From Aliidongia dinghuensis (GTDB lineage Bacteria > Pseudomonadota > Alphaproteobacteria > ATCC43930 > CGMCC-115725), in NCBI RefSeq assembly GCF_014643535.1, contig NZ_BMJQ01000026.1:1-64000 (forward strand): 64,000 nt of DNA. Direction: 5' to 3'. The first letter of the stretch is position 1. Each line of letters opens with the position of its first letter. This document shows positions 18,526 to 26,055 of the stretch, one piece after another. The position numbers and the translations under genes are program-made. The notes below the pieces were generated by a model. It made no database searches, was not told where the DNA came from, and saw nothing but the letters and a program-made list of their open reading frames with translations.

Positions 18526-20307
18526 ATGAAGCAAACAGGCTCCCATCTCCCCAAGGGATCCCGCCGGCGCCTCGCCGCGGGTTTGGTGCTCGCCGTCGGG
18601 CTCGCCGGTGCCAACACCGGCTTCGCTGCCGGTGAGGACCAGACGGTCGTGCTGCCCGGCGCCGTGACGGCGATCGGCCATGGCAATGTCGTGGACATCC
18701 TGCGGGCACAGCAGCAGCGGCCGCTCGCCCGCGTGGCGAAGCTGGCCGATGGCACGGCTGCGGCGCCCAGCGTGCGCGCCGTTCCGCGCCATGCCGCCCC
18801 CAGCACGCTCGGCTATTCGACGCTCAGCCGGACGGCAGCCGGCGCGGGCGCGCCGACCGTCAGGAGCCAGGCGAGCGCTGCCGCCGCCCTGGCCTTTGCC
18901 GGCGCAGTCGGCATCACCGGCGCCCAGCAGCAGGGTGTCACCGGCGGGCCTGACGAAGAGCCGGCCAATCCCGGCATCGCGGTTGGTACGAACGCGATCT
19001 TCCAGGTGACGAACGGTGCGTTCAGCGCGGCCGACGGGTCCGGCAATTCGCTGACGGGCGGGCCGCTGTCGATCGCCTACCTGTTCGGCGTCGATATTGC
19101 CACCGTGACCCTGTCCAATCCGCGCGTGATCTACGACGCCGATCTGGACGCCTTCATCGTCTCGGAAACCGGCATCGTTGCCAATGCCGACGGGACGAAG
19201 TCGAGCAAGATCTATTTCGCGGTCGTCGGGGCCAGCGATCCGTCGCTGCCATTCAACAGCTACAGCATCGATACGAGCCAGGCCGTCACCGGCACCGCTG
19301 CTCCCTATTACGCCGATTTCGTGCAGATCGGCGCCGATGCGAACGGTCTCTATTTCAGCGGGAACATCTTCTCGATCGCCAAGGGCAGCTATGCGGGCGC
19401 TGCGATCTACGCGCTCTCCAAGGCCGCGCTTGCGGCCGGCCCGGCCACCGTGCCGCCGGTCGTCGAGATCCTGCTGCCGCAAGACTATACGGTGGCGCCG
19501 AGTGTCACCGCCCCGCATGCCACGGCCGTGAGCGCCAATGGCGGGACCGAGTATTTTGTCGAGACGCGCGGTGCCATCGCGGCCCAGGTCCGCGTCCTGG
19601 CGCTGCTCAACACCCAGTCGCTGAACAGTGCCAGCCCGGCGCTGCAGATTACCCACGCGGACGTGTCGAGCCTGCCCTATGCCCTCCCGGTGCCGGGCCA
19701 GCAGCCCAACCAGGTCGGCCCCTACGGCAAGTCGGTCGGCGCGACCGCCGCACCCGCCCTCGACAGCGGCCTCGACATCGTCACGTCCCCGGTCGTTCTC
19801 AGCCAGGGCAAGCTGTGGGCAACCGTCGCTACGTCGGTGTTCGACCAGAACTATGATCTCGAGAGCGGCATCGCCTATTTCGCCATCACGCCCGGTGCCA
19901 GCACCGTGGCGCAATCCCGTATCACCCAGCAGGGCTATCTGGCGGCGCCATCCTCCGGTGCCAGCCTGCTCAACCCGTCGATCGCGATGAACGCCAACGG
20001 CAAGGGCGCGATCGGCTTCACCTTGACCGGCCCGAACAATTTCCCGAGCGCCGGTTTCGCGCCGCTCGACGGCACCGGGGCTGTCGGTGCGGTCCAGGTG
20101 TCGGGTGCTGGTACCGCGACGGAAGACGGCTTCAGCGGTTATGCGCCATACGGCAACGTCGCGCTGTGGGGCAACTACAGCAGCGTCGCGGTCGATCCGA
20201 CGAACGGTTCGCTGTGGCTCGCCAGCGAATTTATCCCGGATGCGACCGCTTACCCGCGCGACAAGAACGTGAACTGGGGCACGTTCGTCACGCACTATAC
20301 GCCGTAA
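18526..20307 (+). CDS. Secreted protein of unknown function (propeller-like repeats)
   Basis: 593 residues. The N-terminus has basic residues and a hydrophobic segment (RRRLAAGLVLAVGLAGANTG, cleavage about FAA). The mature part has no family I can name. It contains recurring blocks such as NPRVIYDADLDAFIVS, LNPSIAMNANGKGAIGF and YSSVAVDPTNGSLWLASEF, which look like beta-propeller or sialidase-type blades. ATG 18526 follows AGAGGA; the frame is open further upstream, but no better start is seen. Lying between the PstS-like genes and a type II pseudopilin gene, it is a candidate exported substrate of the same system. That role is inferred from position alone. Confidence 0.75.
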   Translation: MKQTGSHLPKGSRRRLAAGLVLAVGLAGANTGFAAGEDQTVVLPGAVTAIGHGNVVDILRAQQQRPLARVAKLADGTAAAPSVRAVPRHAAPSTLGYSTLSRTAAGAGAPTVRSQASAAAALAFAGAVGITGAQQQGVTGGPDEEPANPGIAVGTNAIFQVTNGAFSAADGSGNSLTGGPLSIAYLFGVDIATVTLSNPRVIYDADLDAFIVSETGIVANADGTKSSKIYFAVVGASDPSLPFNSYSIDTSQAVTGTAAPYYADFVQIGADANGLYFSGNIFSIAKGSYAGAAIYALSKAALAAGPATVPPVVEILLPQDYTVAPSVTAPHATAVSANGGTEYFVETRGAIAAQVRVLALLNTQSLNSASPALQITHADVSSLPYALPVPGQQPNQVGPYGKSVGATAAPALDSGLDIVTSPVVLSQGKLWATVATSVFDQNYDLESGIAYFAITPGASTVAQSRITQQGYLAAPSSGASLLNPSIAMNANGKGAIGFTLTGPNNFPSAGFAPLDGTGAVGAVQVSGAGTATEDGFSGYAPYGNVALWGNYSSVAVDPTNGSLWLASEFIPDATAYPRDKNVNWGTFVTHYTP

Positions 20308-20330
20308 GCCTGCGGACTCGCCGGGCTCAA

Positions 20331-20357
20331 GACCGGGATCGTGCAACGATCCCGGTC
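20331..20357 (+). terminator. Strong hairpin between 18526 gene and pseudopilin gene
   Basis: GACCGGGATCGT-GCA-ACGATCCCGGTC: a perfect 12-bp stem with a three-base loop. The following bases are not T-rich. It is probably a transcription terminator or mRNA 3'-end hairpin, separating the pseudopilin group from the upstream genes. Confidence 0.6.
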
Positions 20358-20402
20358 CGTTCGGCGGTCGAGCATGTTTCCGGAATCGGGAAGCTTTCTC
20401 TC

Positions 20403-20867
20403 ATGTCTGCCGTCATTGCCGAGACTTCGCCCGCACCTGAGATGCGGAAGCGCCGCCGCGAGCGCGGCTTCACCTTGCTCGAACTGCTCGTCGTCATCGC
20501 CATCCTGGGCCTCTTGGCGGCGCTCGTGGCGCCGCGCGTCATGACGCTGTTCGGCAATGCCAAGCAGAAGATCGCCCAGCAGTCGATCGGGCAGCTGAAC
20601 GACGTGCTCGAGTTCTACCGGCTCGACGTCGGCGCCTATCCGACGTCGGACCAGGGGCTTCAGGCGCTGGTGACCCAGCCGTCCGGCGTCGACAATTGGC
20701 ACGGGCCTTATCTCAAGGAGGCCCAGGCACCGGCCGATCCCTGGGGCCGGCCGTTCCAGTACCGCAGCCCCAGCAGCCGGACGGGGCTACCCTACGACAT
20801 CTGCACCTATGGGGCGTCCGGCCAGCCGGGCGGCAGCGGCGAGAACGCCACGGTCTGCAATAACTAG
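20403..20867 (+). CDS. gspG: Type II secretion major pseudopilin (GspG/HxcT-like)
   Basis: 154 residues. A short charged leader ends RRRERG, followed by the type III signal FTLLELLVVIAILGLLAALV with Glu at +5 (residue 27), as needed for prepilin peptidase cleavage and methylation. The C-terminal domain has the GspG signature: YRLDVGAYPTSDQGLQAL, then a W-HGPYLK and DPWGRPFQY stretch. The usual calcium-site region near the end (PYDICTYGASGQ) is somewhat altered. Pseudopilins form the short periplasmic filament that pushes folded substrates through the secretin. No gspD, E, F or other partners are in the window, so this is a stand-alone gene that must use a machine encoded elsewhere. Start ATG 20403; the frame is open upstream. 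Confidence 0.9.
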   Translation: MSAVIAETSPAPEMRKRRRERGFTLLELLVVIAILGLLAALVAPRVMTLFGNAKQKIAQQSIGQLNDVLEFYRLDVGAYPTSDQGLQALVTQPSGVDNWHGPYLKEAQAPADPWGRPFQYRSPSSRTGLPYDICTYGASGQPGGSGENATVCNN

Positions 20868-20988
20868 CGCCGCGACAAGGCGACGGGACGGGTAAACCGG
20901 CCACCGACACACGCGTGTCACGAAAGGCCGAGTATGATCCCGGCCTCCAAGCTTCGGCAGACCTTGATCCGGACGTTTTGCGGTGCCC

Positions 20989-21447
20989 ATGACCTCGTTT
21001 CCCAAGCGCCTCGTGCGTTCGATCGCGCTCGGCGCCGCCTCTTTTTCCGCCATGCTCGGCATCGGGCAACCTTCGCTACCGGCCGCCGCGAAGGACCTCG
21101 ACTACCGTCCGGCGACGGCCGTGCCGCCGTCCTGGAACCGCTTTGCGCAGCTGGTGCAATACCGCTTCCAGCAGGGGCTCGGCGGCGATGACGAGGTCGC
21201 TCACCGCTTCCATGTTTTCCTCGAGAACCGGGTGCTCGACACGAAGACCGTGCCGGACAGCCTGATCGTCAAGGCCTGGATCGGCAAGGACGGCCGGGTC
21301 GAGAAGGTGACGTTCCCGGCGCTCGGCGACAGCCAGGCCGATGACGACCTCCGCACCATCCTGCTTCATGCGCCGATCGGCGAGGCGCCGCCGCCCGATA
21401 TGCTGCAGCCGCTCCATCTCAGGCTTTCGCTCAGCATGCAGAGCTAG
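20989..21447 (+). CDS. Exported TonB-C-like small protein
   Basis: 152 residues with a signal peptide (KRLVRSIALGAASFSAMLG, cleavage about AAA-KDL). The rest resembles the divergent TonB C-terminal module also found at 320, 21914 and 30110: KAWIGKDGRVEKV, a GDSQADDDL segment, then APPPDMLQP. It has no membrane anchor beyond the signal and no Pro-rich spacer, so it is not a classic TonB. A periplasmic adaptor role is inferred. It lies 121 bases after the pseudopilin. GTG 20983 is two codons upstream of ATG 20989 and could equally be used; no strong Shine-Dalgarno decides. Confidence 0.6.
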   Translation: MTSFPKRLVRSIALGAASFSAMLGIGQPSLPAAAKDLDYRPATAVPPSWNRFAQLVQYRFQQGLGGDDEVAHRFHVFLENRVLDTKTVPDSLIVKAWIGKDGRVEKVTFPALGDSQADDDLRTILLHAPIGEAPPPDMLQPLHLRLSLSMQS

Positions 21448-21525
21448 GTCTTTCTGCTGGCCGACCCGTTACCATATGCGGATCTTGACCCAAGACCCTC
21501 TCGTCAAAATTCAGGAGGCCGCATC

Positions 21526-21906
21526 ATGAAGTGTCTCGTGGCAACGGCTTTTACCCTGTCCCTGTTGTTCTCGCCTTCGACCGTGGTACCGGCGCAAGCC
21601 CAAGAGGCTTCGAACGGCTCGGTCAGCCTCGGTCCCACCACGTCATCCGGCAGTGAGACCTGCGTCGAGGTCGAGATCGGCGGAGAAAAGGCGCCGGGCT
21701 TGAACTGTCTCAACCAAGAGCTCAAGCGCAAGGTCGATCGGGTCCAGCCCCCGCCGATCGGTGCCCCGCTCGATGCCCAGTCCCCGTCCGTGCGGGTCGG
21801 CACGTTCAACGAGACGGCGGTGAGCCAGCAATACGGCACGAATTTCGGCAAGTCGGTCGTGCCGCAGCGTCCGCCGACGCCGATCTACGCGTCACCGATC
21901 CATTAG
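21526..21906 (+). CDS. Small exported protein, unknown function
   Basis: 126 residues beginning with a classic signal peptide (MKCLVATAFTLSLLF, cleavage about AQA-QEA). The mature part is about 100 residues, hydrophilic and Pro/Ser/Gly-rich, with two Cys (SETCVEVEIGG and GLNCLNQELK) that could form a disulphide. The start at ATG 21526 is well supported by AGGAGG seven bases upstream, the best ribosome binding site in this stretch. The next gene starts seven bases after the stop. No family recognised. Position suggests it is a periplasmic part of the secretion/signalling locus. Confidence 0.75.
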   Translation: MKCLVATAFTLSLLFSPSTVVPAQAQEASNGSVSLGPTTSSGSETCVEVEIGGEKAPGLNCLNQELKRKVDRVQPPPIGAPLDAQSPSVRVGTFNETAVSQQYGTNFGKSVVPQRPPTPIYASPIH

Positions 21907-21913
21907 CCGGCTC

Positions 21914-22657
21914 ATGAAGCGGCTCGGGACGGTTGAAGGCGCGCATGGCAATGGGCCGGAGATCCGGCGGCTCGGGCGGGCAGTACTCTGTGGTCTGTTC
22001 CTGCTCGTCGGTGCCGGATCTCTCCCATCGGAGCGCGCGGATGCCGGCCAGGCCGAGCCGAGGAAATTCAGCATCCCGTCCCAGCCGCTCGCCGCGGCGC
22101 TCGACGCCTATTGCCTCGAGACCGGCGTGCAGGTGCTCTACGACAGCAAGCTCGCCGCCGGCCGGCGTTCCGGCAAGGCGGAGGGGGTGCTCACGCCCGA
22201 GGCGGCCCTGCGCGCCCTGCTTCAGGGGACCAATCTCGGCGTGCGCTACACGGCGTCGCACGACATCGTGCTGGCGCTCATCGCGCCGGAGGAGGTTCAC
22301 GAGGCGCCACCACCGACGAGCGGTGCCACGCTTTTTCTTGATACGATTCATGTCGAAGACGGGGCGGCACTCGGTAGCCGGCCCGACTTCCGTTCCTATG
22401 CCGGCCTCGTCGAAGAGGCCGTGCAACGGGCACTTTATGCCGGTACGAAGACCCGCTCGGGCCGCTACGATATCGCGCTCAAGCTCTGGGTCGACCCGTC
22501 GGGATCCGTGATGCGCGCGGAGATTTCCCGCTCGACCGGCGACAGGGAGCGCGATGCGGCGATCACCGGCGCATTGCACGGCCTCGCCATCAGCAAGGCG
22601 CCGCCGGCCGGCATGCCCCAGCCGGTCAGTGTCGCAATCCTGGCCCATCCCCGATGA
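21914..22657 (+). CDS. VreA-like periplasmic protein, second copy (STN plus TonB-C-like)
   Basis: 247 residues. An export segment (VLCGLFLLVGAGSL) is followed by an STN domain at about 50-120: KFSIPSQPLAAALDAY, then LTPEAALRALLQGTNL. The C-terminal TonB-C-like region has ALKLWVDPSGSVMRAEISRSTGD and PPAGMPQPVSVAI. The layout is the same as the protein at 320, but the sequence has diverged. It is predicted to pass an envelope signal to the FecR-like protein at 24142 through STN contact. The stop overlaps the start of the TonB-like gene (ATGA), so the two are translationally coupled. No barrel domain is present. Confidence 0.8.
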   Translation: MKRLGTVEGAHGNGPEIRRLGRAVLCGLFLLVGAGSLPSERADAGQAEPRKFSIPSQPLAAALDAYCLETGVQVLYDSKLAAGRRSGKAEGVLTPEAALRALLQGTNLGVRYTASHDIVLALIAPEEVHEAPPPTSGATLFLDTIHVEDGAALGSRPDFRSYAGLVEEAVQRALYAGTKTRSGRYDIALKLWVDPSGSVMRAEISRSTGDRERDAAITGALHGLAISKAPPAGMPQPVSVAILAHPR

Positions 22658-23352
22658 CCGGCAAGGAGCGGCCGGAACCGTCCTGGGCGCTCGGCCAGAT
22701 ACCGCGCGGCCTCCAGGTCACTCATCTCGTGGCGATTGCCTTCTCGATGTCGATCCTGCTCGCGGTCGGGATCTATTGGCTGCGCCATGCGGAATTCGGG
22801 CCGGTCGCCCACGGTCCCGATGCGGCGGTGCAGGTCCAGCTTGTCCAGATCGGCCCGCCGACGCCGACACCACGGACCGTCGCCGCCGATACGCCTGCCG
22901 CGAACCCGCTGCCGCGCCCGACCGTCCCGATTGAGCCGGCGATCAAGCCAGTTGTCGAGAGACCGCCGGTGCCGCGTCCGGCCCCGACCGAGCGCCTCGC
23001 CCGTGTCGCCGCCGTCGATGTCGCGGCTCCGCCGGCCGCCCTTTCCGGCAGCCCGATCACGAGCAACGCAGCGGTCGATTTTCAGCGCGTATTGCAGGCC
23101 CATATCGAGCGGTATCACGAATATCCCGATGCGGCCCGCGCGGAGCGGCTGCAGGGCGCGGTTCAGGTGATCTTCACCTTGAGCCGGGGAGGCGACGTCA
23201 TCGGGGTCTGGATCCGAACGAGTTCGGGGCACGAGATCCTGGACCAGGAAGCAATGGCCATGGTCCGGCGCGCACAGCCCCTGCCACCCATTCCGCGCGA
23301 CCTGCCGGACCGCTTCACGGTCGTGCTGCCCGTGGAATTCTCCGCACCCTGA
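22654..23352 (+). CDS. TonB-like protein
   Basis: 232 residues with one N-terminal membrane helix (about 25-45, LVAIAFSMSILLAVGIYWL). A Pro-rich periplasmic spacer (PTPTPRT...PVPRPAPT) leads to a C-terminal TonB domain: HIERYHEYPDAARAERLQGAVQV, then LDQEAMAMVRRAQPLPPIP. This is the canonical TonB form, with the YP and G-V-V-like motifs, unlike the divergent TonB-C modules of the neighbours. It would couple ExbB/ExbD energy to an outer-membrane partner. The start ATG 22654 overlaps the upstream stop. A second TonB-like gene sits in the ExbB/ExbD operon at 30110, so this locus has two. Confidence 0.85.
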   Translation: MTGKERPEPSWALGQIPRGLQVTHLVAIAFSMSILLAVGIYWLRHAEFGPVAHGPDAAVQVQLVQIGPPTPTPRTVAADTPAANPLPRPTVPIEPAIKPVVERPPVPRPAPTERLARVAAVDVAAPPAALSGSPITSNAAVDFQRVLQAHIERYHEYPDAARAERLQGAVQVIFTLSRGGDVIGVWIRTSSGHEILDQEAMAMVRRAQPLPPIPRDLPDRFTVVLPVEFSAP

Positions 23353-23375
23353 TTTCAGGACCCCCGATTTCGGGG
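23348..23375 (+). terminator. Two adjacent small hairpins at the TonB-like gene end
   Basis: CCTGA-TT-TCAGG (23348-23359) is followed by CCCCGA-TT-TCGGGG (23362-23375). The first contains the stop codon. The two look like a diverged tandem duplication. They may terminate or pause transcription before the sigma gene. Confidence 0.4.
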
Positions 23376-23377
23376 CG

Positions 23378-23403
23378 ATGTCATCCGGTCACGTATCTGT
23401 CAC
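23378..23403 (+). promoter_or_regulatory. Two Pho-box-like half-sites before the second sigma gene
   Basis: ATGTCAT (23378-23384) matches six of seven half-site positions and CTGTCAC (23397-23403) matches all seven. Their spacing is 19 bases rather than 11 or 22, so a normal PhoB dimer array is not evident. They lie 124 bases before the sigma factor start. Confidence 0.25.
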
Positions 23404-23526
23404 TTTCGTCGCGTATAAGCTGCATCGGTCGCCAGCATCCACCCTGGCGAACATCCCGCAGGCCCTGGGCGTCTCTGCTGTGCGCGCCTCTCGCGGTCTG
23501 GGCATAATCCAGCACGAGTCGACCGG

Positions 23527-24039
23527 ATGGCTGAAACAAGCCAGGCTACCCTGCGCCAGCTGTTTCTGGTTGGCTACGAAGATCTCAAGCGGCTATTGAC
23601 CCGCCGGCTCGGTTCGTCTGACCTGGCTGGCGAAGCGCTGCAGGAGACCTATTTGCGGCTGGAGCGGGCGAGCATCGGTCCGGTGCGCAGCCCGCGCGCT
23701 TATCTTTATCGCACCGCGCTCAATATCGCGACCAATCGGCGCCTGGCCGAAAACCGGCATCTTTCCGTGTCGGAAGTGGAGACGCTGCTGAATGTCGCAG
23801 ATGACGCGCCCGATCCCGCCCAAGTGGCAGAAGCGCGTTCCGAAATCGAAGCGCTGAAGCGCGCCGTGGCGGAACTGCCGGCGCGGCGGCGCGAGATCTT
23901 CCTGGCCGCATGGCGGGAAGAATTGCCGCATCAGCAGATCGCGGAACATCACGGCGTCACCGTCCGGACTGTGCAGATCGAGCTCAAGCATGCGCTCGAG
24001 CATTGTGCACAACGTCTCGGACGCTCACGAAAAAAGTGA
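23527..24039 (+). CDS. ECF sigma factor, FecI/VreI-like, second copy
   Basis: 170 residues. Region 2: LRQLFLVGYEDLKRLLTRRL then EALQETYLRLERA. Region 4: ELPARRREIFLAAWREELPH and a helix-turn-helix around IAEHHGVTVRTVQIELKHAL. The sequence is clearly related to the factor at 1102 (shared ETYLRLERA, RRREI, VQ/VEIELKHAL) but diverged, so the duplication is old. It is followed after about 100 bases by a FecR-like gene. It probably drives the TpsB/ExbBD/TonB operon through the promoter-like sequences at 25174 and 25741. ATG 23527 has no strong Shine-Dalgarno. Confidence 0.9.
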   Translation: MAETSQATLRQLFLVGYEDLKRLLTRRLGSSDLAGEALQETYLRLERASIGPVRSPRAYLYRTALNIATNRRLAENRHLSVSEVETLLNVADDAPDPAQVAEARSEIEALKRAVAELPARRREIFLAAWREELPHQQIAEHHGVTVRTVQIELKHALEHCAQRLGRSRKK

Positions 24040-24141
24040 TTTCGCGGTTGGGGTGCCTGGATTGTCTCATGGATAGAGCTGACCACTGGGGCGGAAGGAT
24101 GCGTTGCCCGTGATCACAGCGCCGCAAGAAGCGTTCGGGCC

Positions 24142-25143
24142 ATGACAAACCCCGACGAAATCGTTGGCGCGCCCAACCCGCTGCAGGGCGAGGCCCTGGA
24201 GTGGGTCATCCGGCTGACGTCGGGTGCCGCGACGGCGCGGGATGCCGACGCGCTCCAGCAGTGGCGCGCGCAGAGCCCTGCGCATGCGGAGGCACTCGCG
24301 GAGGCCGTGGCGCTTCGGCGCACGCTTCGGCAGGCCGTCCTGGAACTCGATACGCAGCCGGACGACGACGTCCGTTCGGCGGTCGTTGTGCCGATGCCTC
24401 TGCGTCAGCGCGCGAAGGCCGTCATCGGGCGCCGGGCGCTCATCAAGGGAGCAATCGCCGCTTCGGTCGCGGGTTACATGGTGGCCCGCCCGCCGCTCGG
24501 CCTATGGCCATCGCTGGCTGAGCTCACCGCGGATTATCGGACCGGCGTCGGCGAGCAGCGACGGATCGCGCTCGCCCAGGGGATCGCCCTCCAGCTCAAT
24601 ACGCAGACGAGCGTCGCCGTGCGGCCGGCTGCGCATGAGCGTGTCGTTGAATTGATCACCGGCGAGGCCGCCGTCACGGCCGACGCTGCCGCATCGCAGC
24701 GCGTGGTGCTGGCGGCGGGGAACGGCCGCACCAGCGCCACTCGCGCCAGTTTCACCGTGCGCCGCAACGATGACGGTGCGTGCGTCACCTGCGTTGATGG
24801 CGCCGTGCAAGTTGAGCACCGCGGCCAGATCGTCTCGTTGGCGGCCTGGCAGCAGGTCACGTATACCGAGCGGGAATTCGGGTCTGTCATCGCCGTGGAT
24901 CCGACGGTCGCCGCCGCGTGGCGCGACGGGCTGCTCGTTTTCCACGATACGCCGCTCAATCTCGTCATCGAGGAAGTCAATCGCTACCGGCCGGGCAAGA
25001 TCGTGCTGACGGGATCCGAGCTCGGCGGGCGCCTCGTCAACGGCGTGTTTCACGTCGACCGCGTCGCCGGCATCATCGACCAGCTTCGGCAGCTGGGTGT
25101 CACAGTCACCATCCTGCCCGGCGGCATCGTGCTCGTGAGCTGA
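24142..25143 (+). CDS. FecR/VreR-like anti-sigma factor, second copy
   Basis: 333 residues with the same layout as 1758. N-terminal cytoplasmic domain: GEALEWVIRLTSGAATARDA, then RAQSPAHAEALAEAV. One membrane helix lies near 102-120. The periplasmic FecR domain (ELTADYRTGVGEQRRIALAQ, ELITGEAAVTADA) and C-terminal domain (VIEEVNRYRPGKIVLTGSEL, then LPGGIVLVS) follow. The last codons overlap a Pho-box-like stretch (25140-25157), and a copy of this gene end together with the following promoter reappears at 25703. The presumed partners are the sigma factor at 23527 and the STN protein at 21914. Confidence 0.9.
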   Translation: MTNPDEIVGAPNPLQGEALEWVIRLTSGAATARDADALQQWRAQSPAHAEALAEAVALRRTLRQAVLELDTQPDDDVRSAVVVPMPLRQRAKAVIGRRALIKGAIAASVAGYMVARPPLGLWPSLAELTADYRTGVGEQRRIALAQGIALQLNTQTSVAVRPAAHERVVELITGEAAVTADAAASQRVVLAAGNGRTSATRASFTVRRNDDGACVTCVDGAVQVEHRGQIVSLAAWQQVTYTEREFGSVIAVDPTVAAAWRDGLLVFHDTPLNLVIEEVNRYRPGKIVLTGSELGGRLVNGVFHVDRVAGIIDQLRQLGVTVTILPGGIVLVS

Positions 25144-25233
25144 CGCAAAAACTTCACGCAAGATTGCCGGTTCATTTTTCGCGCCCGCCCCGCGGCTCTT
25201 GTCTCAGGAGCAGGGGTGAGGGGGCCGATGGGT
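25136..25233 (+). repeat. Promoter-region duplication, copy A
   Basis: From the last codons of fecR (CGTGAGCTG) through CGCAAAAACTTCAC, ATTTTTCGC, GGCTCTTGTCTCAG and AGCAGGGGTGAG to a GATGG start-like end, this segment matches 25703-25799 in direct orientation. Copy B still begins with the CGTGAGCTG that closes fecR, showing that it arose by duplicating this gene end with its promoter. Confidence 0.8.
25174..25204 (+). promoter_or_regulatory. Candidate ECF promoter A, with Pho-box-like site upstream
   Basis: ATTTTTCG (25174-25181), 17 bases, TTGTCT (25199-25204). Sixteen bases upstream is CTGACGCAAAAACTTCAC (25140-25157), matching 11 of 18 positions of the Pho-box consensus CTGTCATAAATCTGTCAC by my count. 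The pairing of a PhoB-type site and an ECF promoter fits the joint VreI/PhoB control described for PUMA3. Confidence 0.55.
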
Positions 25234-25447
25234 ATTTCACAACGTCTTGCGCGCAGTTCTGCTGACGCTGGCTTGCCGCCTGCCGCTCGGGTGGGCGGCG
25301 CCGTGTCCGTGCCGCAGTCCATCGATCTTCGTGTGCCAACGGCTGTCTCGAGTGCGCCAGCCCGGAAGCGGATCCGCGACGCCGGTGAACCGGTGCTCGA
25401 TGCCCACGAATTTGTCCGCCGCTTGTCGGTGCCTTGGGAGAAGGTCG

Positions 25448-25642
25448 ATGAGGCAGCTGGTGTCGGTGCGCGCGTGGTTCGATCAGGGACGGCGGTCGCC
25501 AGAAACGGTCAGCCCCTGCCACCAGGGTCGTCCGGCCCTGAGGGGGCTCGAGAAGCTCCCGACCTTGATCGCCTATGCCTTGGGCAGCTGGGCCGTTCTC
25601 GGTCTTGCCGTCGCGATCATCTTCCTGGCCGCGCAGTCGTGA
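25448..25642 (+). CDS. Possible small membrane protein
   Basis: 64 residues, between the two promoter copies. ATG 25448 is preceded by GGGAGAAGG at the right distance. The C-terminal third is a plausible membrane helix (LIAYALGSWAVLGLAVAIIF). The N-terminal half is hydrophilic, with two Arg clusters. The frame is open upstream to TTG 25247, but that extension looks non-coding (Cys/Pro/Arg-rich, with no ribosome site). No family recognised. The region could also be decayed sequence left by the duplication, so the call is tentative. Confidence 0.35.
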   Translation: MRQLVSVRAWFDQGRRSPETVSPCHQGRPALRGLEKLPTLIAYALGSWAVLGLAVAIIFLAAQS

Positions 25643-25702
25643 TCCCGGATCAAGCAGCTTGGCAGGCGACGCAGAAGGGGCCTGCCGCGAAGTGCAGGGT
25701 TC

Positions 25703-25800
25703 GTGAGCTGTCGCAAAAACTTCACAAGAATAGCCAACTTATTTTTCGCTTCCACTCACCGGCTCTTGTCTCAGAAGCAGGGGTGAGAGGGTGATGGATA
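25703..25800 (+). repeat. Promoter-region duplication, copy B
   Basis: Partner of 25136-25233. It begins CGTGAGCTG (the fecR gene end) although no fecR gene precedes it, so only the tail and promoter were copied. It ends in GGGTGAGAGGGTGATGG, a ribosome site and start in frame with the TpsB gene. Confidence 0.8.
25741..25771 (+). promoter_or_regulatory. Candidate ECF promoter B for the TpsB operon, with Pho-box-like site
   Basis: ATTTTTCG (25741-25748), 17 bases, TTGTCT (25766-25771). Fifteen bases upstream is CTGTCGCAAAAACTTCAC (25708-25725), 12 of 18 matches to the Pho-box consensus by my count, with the first half-site six of seven. This is the best PhoB-type site in the window, and it is placed like an activator site. 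It is the likely main promoter of the 26085-34902 operon. Confidence 0.6.
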
Positions 25801-26039
25801 CTTCAGGACATCGTGCAAGTGCTGGGGGGAGCGCAGGTTCGGCCGGCGGGCTCTTGGACGGGCTCTCGGGCGGGCTTTCGAGCCAGGATCGCTCGGCCGA
25901 ACCTGCCATCAGCCCGTCATCGGCCGCAGCTACAACCGGCACGCCGATCCCAGTCACCGCTGCCAGCCGAACGAGGCACGGCATGCCGTGCATCAAGTGG
26001 CGTCCGTGCGCGGATCTGTCAGGCCATCCGGCGAACGAT

Positions 26040-26055
26040 GATAAGCGAACTTATC
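26040..26055 (+). promoter_or_regulatory. Perfect inverted repeat before TpsB
   Basis: GATAAG-CGAA-CTTATC, a 6-bp stem with a four-base loop, 29 bases before GTG 26085. It could be an mRNA hairpin affecting TpsB translation or an operator. Confidence 0.3.

Noticed and set aside
25228-25794. A 188-codon frame starting at the ATG behind promoter copy A.
   Set aside because: It has a ribosome site, but its composition looks non-coding and it runs through the Pho-like and ECF sequences of copy B. Kept only as part of the duplicated region.
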